Positions 1 to 6,750 of a DNA stretch of 12,902 bases are shown piece by piece. Under the pieces are notes generated by a model that saw nothing but the letters and a program-made list of their open reading frames with translations, had not been told where the DNA came from and did no database searches. The DNA is from Acidobacteriaceae bacterium. Lineage in GTDB: Bacteria > Acidobacteriota > Terriglobia > Terriglobales > Acidobacteriaceae. The position numbers were made by a program, and so were the translations under genes. Numbering within the stretch: the first letter of the stretch is position 1; each line of letters starts with the position of its first letter. The stretch covers positions 1 to 12,902 of the forward strand of contig PLBX01000473.1 of the NCBI GenBank assembly GCA_003135495.1, written 5' to 3'.

Positions 1-875
1 CATCCGCAGCCGGCCTGGATCCATCCGCAAATTGCATCAGCGCTTGCCGGGACCGCGGATTTCAAGCCTATGTTGGATCAATTTCTACCGCCTCAACTCT
101 GGCACATGTCCCCAAATTTGATTGCGTCGTTTTCAGTCACGTCCTGGAACCGGTTCATGACATTCCCGGATTTTTCACAGCCGCGCGCAGCCTGATCGTT
201 TCAGGCGGATACATTTATCTTGAGACTCCGGACGCTACCCGTTACGACGATTATCTTTATGCGCGTTTCGAGGAGTTTAATACCGAACACATCAATCACT
301 TTTCGGCGCGCTCTCTCGAAAATACCGCTCGGCGGTTCGGCTTCCAGCCCACCGTCCTCGAGCAAAAAGTTTTCCCGACGGCGGAAGACACGCGCTATCC
401 CGCGGTCTTCGGGCTTTTTCGCGACACCATTACAAGCTCCGAAACTAAATCAGTTGTTCGCGATCCAGAGCTGCCGTCTCAAATCGCCTCCTATATCCGC
501 CATTCGGAAGATCTGATCGAAAACATCTCCTCTCATTTGGAAACAAAACTCGCCCATCTCGATCAGGTGATTTTCTGGGGTGCGGGGCAGTTCGCGATGA
601 AACTGCTGACCCTTCCCTGCTTTGCACACACTCGAGTTCGCGCATTGGTCGACAATAATCCAATCTTGCGCGGCAAGAGGCTGGCAGGTGCGCCCGTTGT
701 AGGGCCAGCAGAAATCGCCGGCACGGACGAGCCCATCGTCATTGCTACCTTGTTGCACGCGGGCGAAATCAGAGATCAGATTATGAGGCTGGGACTCAGA
801 AATCCGATTATCTCGTTGCTTCCAAACTCCAGCCCGGCCCATTCGAAAACCACCTCCGGGGCTCACAGCCAATGA
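1..875 (+). CDS. Class I SAM methyltransferase with C-terminal Rossmann-like domain (5' partial)
   Basis: The gene enters from the left edge. The reading frame is open from base 3 to the TGA at 873-875, giving 290 residues in the window. The N-terminal glycine-rich SAM motif is missing because it lies outside. The visible part has a GLDPS segment near base 15, then SHVLEPVHD (135-161), YIYLETPDA and FNTEHINHFS, the typical signature of class I methyltransferases of sugar and polysaccharide clusters. The usual HVLEH reads HVLEP here. After a linker, a second domain starts near base 567 with VIFWGAGQFAMKLL, then VDNN and GAPVVGP. This resembles the C-terminal domain of sugar C-methyltransferases (the TylC3/NovU type). 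It probably methylates a nucleotide-linked keto-sugar, but the substrate is inferred. Its stop codon overlaps the start of the ThDP enzyme (ATGA), which implies translational coupling. Confidence 0.85.
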   Translation, partial: SAAGLDPSANCISACRDRGFQAYVGSISTASTLAHVPKFDCVVFSHVLEPVHDIPGFFTAARSLIVSGGYIYLETPDATRYDDYLYARFEEFNTEHINHFSARSLENTARRFGFQPTVLEQKVFPTAEDTRYPAVFGLFRDTITSSETKSVVRDPELPSQIASYIRHSEDLIENISSHLETKLAHLDQVIFWGAGQFAMKLLTLPCFAHTRVRALVDNNPILRGKRLAGAPVVGPAEIAGTDEPIVIATLLHAGEIRDQIMRLGLRNPIISLLPNSSPAHSKTTSGAHSQ

Positions 876-2677
876 AACTTTCCGACTACATCGTCGAGCG
901 GTTGGTGGGTTGGGGCGTTCGCCACGTCTTTCTCGTGACTGGCGGGGGAGCGATGCACCTCAACAATTCCATTGGCGGCGATCCGCGACTGCAATACGTT
1001 TGCAATCACCACGAGCAAGCTTCCGCGATGGCGGCGGAAGCATACGCCCGCGTCACCGGACAGACCGGCGTGATCAATGTCACCACCGGACCAGGCGGTA
1101 TCAACGCCCTCAATGGAGTCTTCGGTGCGTGGACAGATTCCGTACCCGTGCTGATTATTTCCGGCCAGGTAAAGCGCGAGACGTGCATGCGCTCCCGAGG
1201 CATCACTGGCCTGCGTCAACTGGGAGATCAAGAAGTCGATATGGTTTCCATGGTCGCGAACCTCACAAAATACGCGGTCATGATCGATGACCCACAATCC
1301 CTGCGTTACCATCTGGAGCGCGCCTGGCACTTGACGCAAAGCGGACGCCCCGGCCCGTGCTGGCTCGATATTCCGGTGGACGTGCAGGCTGCCTCTGTCG
1401 ACCCGGACAAGCTTCGCGCCTACGATCCGGCCGAAGACCATGCAGTTCAATCCGGCACAATCGATTCTTCCCCTCTCCAAGCTCATTGTCAGGAAGTTCT
1501 ACGGCGCATTCAGAATGCGAAGCGCCCCGTCATTCTCGCCGGAACCGGCATTCGTGCGGCCCACGCCGTCACTGAATTTGGCCAACTTTTTCATCGCTTG
1601 GGCATTCCGGTGTCCACCGCATGGACGCACGATGTCATCGCCACCGACGATCCTCTTTTTTGCGGGCGCCAGGGAACGATCGGCGATCGCGCGGGAAACT
1701 TCACCGTGCAAAACGCCGACCTGCTTCTGATTCTCGGTTCGCGGCTCGCCATCCGGCAAACCAGTTACAACTGGCAATCGTTCGCGCCGCGCGCCTTCAA
1801 AATCCAGGTCGATATCGATTCCGCTGAATTTCACAAGCCGACCGTTCAGCCAGATCTGGCTATTCAGTGCGATCTAAAACGCTTTCTACCGGCGCTCCTC
1901 GAGCAGTGCGACTTGCAGAATTATCACTCTGGCGTTCACGAACCGTGGGTGGCATGGTGCCGTGAACGCGTCCAGCGCTACCCCGCGGTGCACGACCGGC
2001 AGCGCTATGCTGGACCTCCGCTGAATCCGTATTACTTCATCGAGCAACTTTCCGTCAAATTGGCGGACGACGATGTAGTGATATGCGGCAATGCTACTGC
2101 CTGCATCGTGCCTTTCCAGGCGATGCGTTTGCGCAAGCATCAGCGCTTGATCTCTAATTCCGGCTCCGCTTCCATGGGCTATGATTTGCCCGCCGCCATA
2201 GGAGCCGCTTTTGCCCGCCCCGGCAAGCGAGTTATCTGCCTCGCCGGCGACGGCAGCATTCAAATGAATATCCAGGAATTGCAAACAGTTGTGCACCACA
2301 ACTTACCACTGAAGATTTTTGTTCTGAACAACTCCGGTTATCTCTCCATGCGCATGACTCAATCGGGATTTTTTGCCCGGCTCACCGGGGAGAGCGCCTC
2401 GAGCGGCACATCATTCCCTGACATGGTGAAAGTCGCCTGCGCCTATGGCATTCCAGCCATTCGCATCGATCGCGCCTCGCAACTGGAGCAGATCGACCGC
2501 GTCTTGGCCGCCGATGGGCCCGCGTTGATCGATGTCGTGCTCGATCCCACTCAGGAATTTGAACCGCGATCGCGAGCACGGCAGTTGCCCGACGGACGAA
2601 TCGTCTCCCCTAATCTAGAGGACATGTACCCATTCCTGGATGAGACTGAACTAATGGACAATGTCATCAAGGAATAA
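872..2677 (+). CDS. Thiamine diphosphate-dependent enzyme, acetolactate synthase-like (polysaccharide-cluster type)
   Basis: This 601-residue protein has the full three-domain layout of the acetolactate synthase/pyruvate decarboxylase superfamily. The N-terminal Pyr domain carries the catalytic glutamate, E48 in HHEQASAMAAEAYAR, and a TTGPGG loop. A central domain follows (about residues 195-350). The C-terminal PP domain has the ThDP/Mg motif, GDG at 459-461 running to LNN at 485-487. The family forms a carbanion from a 2-keto acid, usually pyruvate, and adds it to a second carbonyl. No regulatory small subunit or other branched-chain amino acid gene is nearby. The neighbours are sugar methyltransferases and a NeuB-like protein, so I infer two-carbon addition to a keto-sugar (compare YerE in yersiniose synthesis) rather than valine/isoleucine synthesis. 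The substrate is not proven. The start overlaps the previous stop as ATGA; the Shine-Dalgarno is weak. Confidence 0.9.
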   Translation: MKLSDYIVERLVGWGVRHVFLVTGGGAMHLNNSIGGDPRLQYVCNHHEQASAMAAEAYARVTGQTGVINVTTGPGGINALNGVFGAWTDSVPVLIISGQVKRETCMRSRGITGLRQLGDQEVDMVSMVANLTKYAVMIDDPQSLRYHLERAWHLTQSGRPGPCWLDIPVDVQAASVDPDKLRAYDPAEDHAVQSGTIDSSPLQAHCQEVLRRIQNAKRPVILAGTGIRAAHAVTEFGQLFHRLGIPVSTAWTHDVIATDDPLFCGRQGTIGDRAGNFTVQNADLLLILGSRLAIRQTSYNWQSFAPRAFKIQVDIDSAEFHKPTVQPDLAIQCDLKRFLPALLEQCDLQNYHSGVHEPWVAWCRERVQRYPAVHDRQRYAGPPLNPYYFIEQLSVKLADDDVVICGNATACIVPFQAMRLRKHQRLISNSGSASMGYDLPAAIGAAFARPGKRVICLAGDGSIQMNIQELQTVVHHNLPLKIFVLNNSGYLSMRMTQSGFFARLTGESASSGTSFPDMVKVACAYGIPAIRIDRASQLEQIDRVLAADGPALIDVVLDPTQEFEPRSRARQLPDGRIVSPNLEDMYPFLDETELMDNVIKE

Positions 2678-2687
2678 GGACATTACT

Positions 2688-2723
2688 ATGTACTTAAACA
2701 CCACTCTCACGACAACACATTAA
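2688..2723 (+). other. Possible 11-codon Thr-rich leader ORF
   Basis: The short gap between the ThDP-enzyme gene and the NeuB-like gene holds an ATG at 2688 preceded by AAGGA at 2676-2680, seven bases upstream, which is better placed than any ribosome site at the flanking genes. It encodes MYLNTTLTTTH and stops at TAA 2721-2723. Five of the eleven residues are Thr. It lies in the same frame as the downstream gene, but that TAA separates the two. No attenuator hairpin is obvious after it. It may be a leader peptide that helps reinitiation at 2748, or chance. Confidence 0.2.
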
Positions 2724-2747
2724 TCGACGAGACAACTTACTAATATC

Positions 2748-3896
2748 ATGACCGGAAACGACATATTCGACGAGTTATTCGTTCTTGAGGTCGCTAACAA
2801 CCACTTAGGCGACCTGCAGCGCGGATTGAAGATTATTGGCAATTACGGCCAAGTGGTGCGCTTTAACAACGTGCGGGCAGCCATAAAGCTGCAGTTGCGC
2901 GACATAGATAATTTCATTCACCGCGACTTTTGCCGCCGCGACGATATTCGCTATATCAAGAAAACGCTCGACACTCGTCTTCGGCCTGAGGATTTCGCCA
3001 AATTAGTGCAAGCCATCCGCGAAGCCAGTTGCATCCCCATGGCAACGCCTTTTGATGAGAGCTCGGTGGATTTCTGCTGCGAGCTCGGGATTCCGATTTT
3101 GAAGTTAGCCAGCTCAGACTGCAACGACTGGGTCCTGATCGAGAAGATGGCGAAGACGAAAAAGCCGGTCATCGTCTCCACTGGAGGATCGTCCCTCAAA
3201 GATATCGACGACCTCGTGACCTTCTTCGCCAATCGGCATATCCCGCTGGCGATTAACCATTGCGTATCGCTCTATCCTTCGGAGGACAGCGATCTGGAGT
3301 TGAACCAGATCGACTTTCTCCGCCATCGCTATCCCAATCACATTATCGGATTCTCCACCCATGAGTACCAGGATTGGAGCTCATCGATGTTGATGGCCTA
3401 TGCCAAGGGAGCTCGCACCTTCGAGCGGCATGTTGATATTCAGACCGAAGGAATGACCGTATCTCCCTACTGCTCGGTGCCCGAGCAGGTAGACACATGG
3501 TTCAAGGCATTCCATCGCGCGAAACGCATGTGCGGAGCTCCAGGCACGCAGAAACGTCTTCCTCCGCAACGCGAAATCAGCTATCTCGATTCGCTCGTCC
3601 GCGGAGTCTATGCCAGCCGAGACCTGCCGGTGGGTCACGTGCTTCAGGATGCCGACGTCTACTTGGCGATTCCCCTGCAGCAAGGTCAGATCTCATGCCG
3701 CGAATTGATGCGCGGCGAGGTGATTATGAAAGCGGTCCCCAAAGATCAGCCCATCAAGATCGACGCCATTGACAGCCCTTACGCGAACATTCCCTCGCTT
3801 ACGGAATTGATCTACAACCGTGGCTTACCCCCGCAATTTCCGCTTGCTCGCGCCGCCAAGGCAGGGGCGGGTGGAACTAACTCGGATGGAAAATAA
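2748..3896 (+). CDS. NeuB-family (N-acetylneuraminate synthase-like) protein with C-terminal SAF domain
   Basis: This 382-residue protein follows the NeuB/SpsE plan. A TIM-barrel carries EVANNHLGD (14-22), KLQLRD (47-52), ATPFDESSVDF (99-109), KLASSDCND (119-127), VSTGGSSL (143-150), NHCVSLYPS (170-178), GFSTHE (201-206) and ARTFERHVD (222-230). A SAF (antifreeze-like) domain follows at about 286-345. NeuB enzymes condense phosphoenolpyruvate with an aldose to give nonulosonic acids. The two histidines matching the known metal ligands are present (H171, H205). Several motifs depart from textbook NeuB: THE for DHT, and ERHVD for EKHF. A 37-residue tail follows the SAF domain. I assign the family firmly but not the substrate. 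The ATG at 2748 is the first start after the in-frame TAA at 2721; its ribosome site is weak. Confidence 0.85.
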   Translation: MTGNDIFDELFVLEVANNHLGDLQRGLKIIGNYGQVVRFNNVRAAIKLQLRDIDNFIHRDFCRRDDIRYIKKTLDTRLRPEDFAKLVQAIREASCIPMATPFDESSVDFCCELGIPILKLASSDCNDWVLIEKMAKTKKPVIVSTGGSSLKDIDDLVTFFANRHIPLAINHCVSLYPSEDSDLELNQIDFLRHRYPNHIIGFSTHEYQDWSSSMLMAYAKGARTFERHVDIQTEGMTVSPYCSVPEQVDTWFKAFHRAKRMCGAPGTQKRLPPQREISYLDSLVRGVYASRDLPVGHVLQDADVYLAIPLQQGQISCRELMRGEVIMKAVPKDQPIKIDAIDSPYANIPSLTELIYNRGLPPQFPLARAAKAGAGGTNSDGK

Positions 3897-3902
3897 ACGA
3901 AG

Positions 3903-5135
3903 ATGGCGGATTCCAAGCCAATGCATTCGCACCCCATGAACGAGGCGCGTCATCAACTCGAATCGCTGCTTCGCGAGACACCGGCAAAAGCCCGCGTTCG
4001 ACAGCAGGGCGCCTTTGACGAAGTCGCTCGTGGCAGTCGCCGGATCGTAATTTTGGGCGCGGGCCGATTGGGGCGGCGGCTCCTTCAGGGTTTGCAAGGA
4101 ACTGATATCGAAGTGTTAGCCTTTGCCGATAACAATTCCGAAACGTGGGGTAAAGCGGTCGATGGCATTCCAGTATTATCACCTCGTGACGCCGCTAAGA
4201 AATACTCGCAAGATACTACCTTCGTCGTAGCGATCTGGCATCCGAGCGCGAAACCTCTTATAGCGGCATTACTTCATGAGATGCGCGCTTTGGGTTGTCG
4301 CGCTTGCGCGTTCCCGGTGCTCTTCTGGCGTCATTCCACCAATTTCCTTCCCTACTTTTTCTGGGATCTGCCGGAGAAAATCCTGCAGCACACATCTGAC
4401 ATTCTGCCTGCCTTTGAGCTACTCGAAGACGACTCTTCGCGAAACACCTTCGTCGATCAGATAAGACTGAGATTGCATGCAGACTTTGAGATTGTCGCAC
4501 CGGACGAGCAAGAACAATATTTTCCCGGCCTGTTCTCTCTTTCGTCTGAAGAATGCATGGTCGACTGCGGATCCTACACTGGCGATACGATGCAGTCCTT
4601 CATTTCGCAAACCAGAAATCGTTTTCGCAAGATCGTAGCTTTCGAGGCGGACAGCGCCGTTTTACCCACCCTCCGAAGTTTTGTTAGCGGTCTAGGCGCA
4701 CGCGTCGTGCTTTATGAAGCCGCTGTCGGCTCCCGCCAAGGCACAGTTTATTTCGCCGGAGATGGCATGGGAGGCGGTTGTGTCGCAGGTTCAGGCTCCG
4801 AGGTGCCTTGTGTTCGCCTCGATGATGCCCTGGCGAGTGAGCGAGTCTCTCTGATTAAGATGGACATCGAAGGTGCCGAACTCGACGCTCTTGAAGGCGC
4901 GCAACACATTATCCGCCGCGATCGCCCGGTACTCGCGATTTGCGGTTATCACCGGCCAGATCATCTCTGGCAAGTGCTCTCCCGTCTCAAAAGTTTAGTA
5001 CCGAAGTCTGCGTTGCACCTGCGTTCTCACTGTGCCGACGGCCTCGACACGGTGTGTTACTCGGTTCCTGCCGAACGGCAAGTTTCAATTGCTAACGCCA
5101 AATCCCATAGCCGCGCACAAGGTTCCCTTCAATGA
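3903..5135 (+). CDS. FkbM-family methyltransferase with N-terminal Rossmann-like domain
   Basis: This is a 410-residue two-domain protein. Residues 46-140 form a nucleotide-binding-like domain: RIVILGAGRLGRRLL, then FADNN at 74-78 and GIPVLSP at 88-94. It resembles the C-terminal domain of the methyltransferase at the left edge. The second domain is an FkbM-type SAM methyltransferase with motif I VDCGSYTGDT (220-229), the acidic loop FEAD (247-250) and the FkbM hallmark KMDIEGAE (319-326). FkbM enzymes O-methylate sugars and other small substrates and are common in glycan clusters. A role in methylating the sugar made by the neighbouring enzymes is inferred. The gene begins six bases after the previous stop and its TGA overlaps the next start (ATGA). 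ATG codons at residues 7 and 12 are possible alternative starts, because no strong Shine-Dalgarno decides between them. Confidence 0.85.
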   Translation: MADSKPMHSHPMNEARHQLESLLRETPAKARVRQQGAFDEVARGSRRIVILGAGRLGRRLLQGLQGTDIEVLAFADNNSETWGKAVDGIPVLSPRDAAKKYSQDTTFVVAIWHPSAKPLIAALLHEMRALGCRACAFPVLFWRHSTNFLPYFFWDLPEKILQHTSDILPAFELLEDDSSRNTFVDQIRLRLHADFEIVAPDEQEQYFPGLFSLSSEECMVDCGSYTGDTMQSFISQTRNRFRKIVAFEADSAVLPTLRSFVSGLGARVVLYEAAVGSRQGTVYFAGDGMGGGCVAGSGSEVPCVRLDDALASERVSLIKMDIEGAELDALEGAQHIIRRDRPVLAICGYHRPDHLWQVLSRLKSLVPKSALHLRSHCADGLDTVCYSVPAERQVSIANAKSHSRAQGSLQ

Positions 5136-6127
5136 AAACGATAAGCGTCGTCACCCCATGCTTCAACGAGGAAGGCAATGTTCGCGAGGTCTACGAGCGC
5201 GTACGCTCTCTCATGACCACGCTCGGGAAATATCGCTACGAGCACATCTTCATCGATAATGCCTCCCGCGATACTACATTTTCCGTTCTCCGCGAAATCG
5301 CCGCCGCCGACTCGAATGTGAAGGTAATTCGCAATGCTCGCAACTTCGGCCATGTACGATCGCCCATGCACGCCGTTCTGCAAGCCGGCGGCGATGCAAT
5401 CATCATCTTGATGTCCGATTTGCAGGATCCCCCGGAAGTTCTCGCGCAACTGCTCGAAGAATGGGAAAAAGGCATACCGATCGTCATAGCGGTTAAACAT
5501 CAAAGCCGCGAAGCTGCGCCGATGTTCTTGTTGCGGAAGCTTTTCTACCGGATCGTCAACCGTCTCGCCGACGACATCGAGACTTACGAAAACTTTACTG
5601 GCTTCGGGCTCTACGATCGGCAGGTCATCGACCTGGTGCGGCAGTTTGGCGATCCTTACCCTTATTTTCGCGGCATGATCGCTGAAATTGGGCTTCCACA
5701 CGCCGAAGTGCAATATGTGCAGCAGCGGCGCAAAAGCGGCAAGACCAAGAACAATTTTTATACTCTCTACGACTTAGCCATGCTCGGAATCACCAAGCTC
5801 TCCAAAGTCCCGCTGCGAATTGTCACCTTTTCCGGTTTCGCCGGGTCGCTGCTTTCCATGCTCGGCGGGATTGCCTACTTTGCGTACAAACTGCTCTTCT
5901 GGCATCAATTCACTTTAGGAATCGCACCGATCGCCATCGGAATGTTCTTCCTCGGATCTCTCCAGCTTCTCTTTATGGGCATCATTGGCGAGTACGTCGG
6001 CAATATCCACACGCAAGTGCACAACCGGCCGTTGGTCGTGGAACGAGAGAGATTGAATTTTCAGTATGAACCCGGCGCAGCGCTCGCTCGCGGGCCGCTA
6101 ACTTCGAGCGCTGCGGCGGCCCGCTAG
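5132..6127 (+). CDS. Family 2 glycosyltransferase, GtrB/DPM1-like polyprenyl-phosphate sugar transferase
   Basis: This 331-residue protein has an N-terminal GT-A domain with SVVTPCFNEE (5-14), FIDNASRDTT (40-49), NARNFGH (68-74) and the metal-binding SDLQDPP (95-101). A conserved mid-region follows (NFTGFGLYDR, 154-163). Two hydrophobic helices lie near 229-253 and 262-287. The end has the family-typical IGEYVGNIHTQVHNRP (285-300). Such enzymes move a sugar from a nucleotide donor to undecaprenyl (or similar) phosphate on the cytoplasmic face of the inner membrane. The donor sugar cannot be read from the sequence. It could be the modified sugar produced by the upstream enzymes. The start overlaps the FkbM stop (ATGA), with AAGG nine bases upstream. 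The last codons, encoding an Ala-rich tail, contain unusual inverted repeats (separate entry). Confidence 0.92.
   Translation: MKTISVVTPCFNEEGNVREVYERVRSLMTTLGKYRYEHIFIDNASRDTTFSVLREIAAADSNVKVIRNARNFGHVRSPMHAVLQAGGDAIIILMSDLQDPPEVLAQLLEEWEKGIPIVIAVKHQSREAAPMFLLRKLFYRIVNRLADDIETYENFTGFGLYDRQVIDLVRQFGDPYPYFRGMIAEIGLPHAEVQYVQQRRKSGKTKNNFYTLYDLAMLGITKLSKVPLRIVTFSGFAGSLLSMLGGIAYFAYKLLFWHQFTLGIAPIAIGMFFLGSLQLLFMGIIGEYVGNIHTQVHNRPLVVERERLNFQYEPGAALARGPLTSSAAAAR
6076..6124 (+). repeat. Interlaced GC-rich inverted repeats at the 3' end of the GT2 gene
   Basis: Two perfect inverted repeats cross each other. An 11-bp arm, CGCAGCGCTCG at 6076-6086, pairs with CGAGCGCTGCG at 6105-6115. A 9-bp arm, GCGGGCCGC at 6090-6098, pairs with GCGGCCCGC at 6116-6124. 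Because the order is A-B-A'-B', the two stems are either mutually exclusive hairpins or a pseudoknot. No base separates A' from B', so both full stems together are sterically unlikely. They end at the TAG stop and sit 21 bases before the GtrA-like start. No U-tract follows, so this is not a standard terminator. Confidence 0.5.
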
Positions 6128-6145
6128 CTGGGAGATTGTCGGACT

Positions 6146-6604
6146 ATGACTACAAATGCCATCTCCAAACTCCGCAATCCGCAAGTCCTTCGCTTCCTTT
6201 TGGTAGGCGGTTTGAATACTTTGTTTGGATACGGCTGCTTCGCATTCTTCACCATGTTGCTGACGCCGCTCATGGCTTATGGATATGTAGTGGCGAGCCT
6301 GCTCGCAAATCTTCTAAGTATTTCCTTCTCTTTCCTGGGTTATAAGTGGTTTGTGTTCAAGACAAAGGGCAACTATCTCCGCGAATGGATTCGTTGCGTG
6401 GGCGTTTACGCCACCAGTATGGTGCTGTCGACTGCAGCACTTCCCTTCGCGGTCGCCCTTATCCGGCGTCAGAATGAACACCGGCAACATGCGCAATACA
6501 TAGCCGGAGGGATCGTACTGGTATTTTCCATTATCCTCAGCTTTTCAGGCCATCTGCGAATCACCTTTGGCGCCGGAAAGGTTGTTCCTCAAACCCTCCC
6601 TTAG
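6146..6604 (+). CDS. GtrA-like membrane protein (putative polyprenyl-phosphate-sugar flippase)
   Basis: This small hydrophobic protein of 152 residues matches the usual size and four-helix layout of the GtrA family. Helices are at about 15-35, 44-66, 84-106 and 117-135. The N-terminal pattern RFLLVGGLNTLFGYGCF and the later NLLSISFSFLGYKWFVF are family hallmarks. GtrA proteins are thought to flip lipid-linked sugars across the inner membrane for periplasmic transfer to O-antigen, arabinogalactan or other glycans. It lies 18 bases after the GtrB-like gene, so the pairing supports a lipid-linked sugar pathway. GGGAG at 6130-6134 is a plausible ribosome site, somewhat far (11 bases) from the ATG. 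The flippase role is known for the family, while the cargo here is unknown. Confidence 0.9.
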   Translation: MTTNAISKLRNPQVLRFLLVGGLNTLFGYGCFAFFTMLLTPLMAYGYVVASLLANLLSISFSFLGYKWFVFKTKGNYLREWIRCVGVYATSMVLSTAALPFAVALIRRQNEHRQHAQYIAGGIVLVFSIILSFSGHLRITFGAGKVVPQTLP

Positions 6605-6750
6605 ATTCCCAGCAAGATATGCATCCTGTCCGTGTTGATGACTTCCGTAATGCTGCCTGAAGGGATTCCGTGTGTGATAACTGAAAAGGAACCACCGTAC
6701 TTCCGGACGAATCACGACCCAGGCCGGCCGTATATGTTCATCCAAACCAA
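6605..6750. other. Intergenic gap, possible operon break
   Basis: This is the longest gap in the + strand block (146 bp). It holds no convincing gene, hairpin terminator or sigma70 promoter. A GGCCGGCC palindrome lies at 6722-6729. A 13-codon ORF starting at ATG 6619 has no ribosome site and was not accepted. Its length compared with the overlaps upstream suggests that the following GT-C gene may have its own promoter, but I cannot point to one. Confidence 0.4.

Noticed and set aside
863..1486. 207-codon - strand ORF
   Set aside because: Antisense to the N-terminal domain of the ThDP enzyme, with no motif of its own.
872..2677. Housekeeping acetolactate synthase (ilvB) for branched-chain amino acids
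   Set aside because: No small subunit or other ilv genes adjacent, and the surroundings are all glycan enzymes. The family similarity alone does not justify the ilvB name.
5129..5713. 194-codon - strand ORF
   Set aside because: Antisense to the conserved catalytic domain of the GT2 gene, with no recognisable motif.
6619..6660. 13-codon ORF in the 6605-6750 gap
   Set aside because: No ribosome site and no sequence feature of interest.
6722..6729. GGCCGGCC palindrome as an operator
   Set aside because: Short and common in GC-rich DNA, with no second copy or promoter elements near it.
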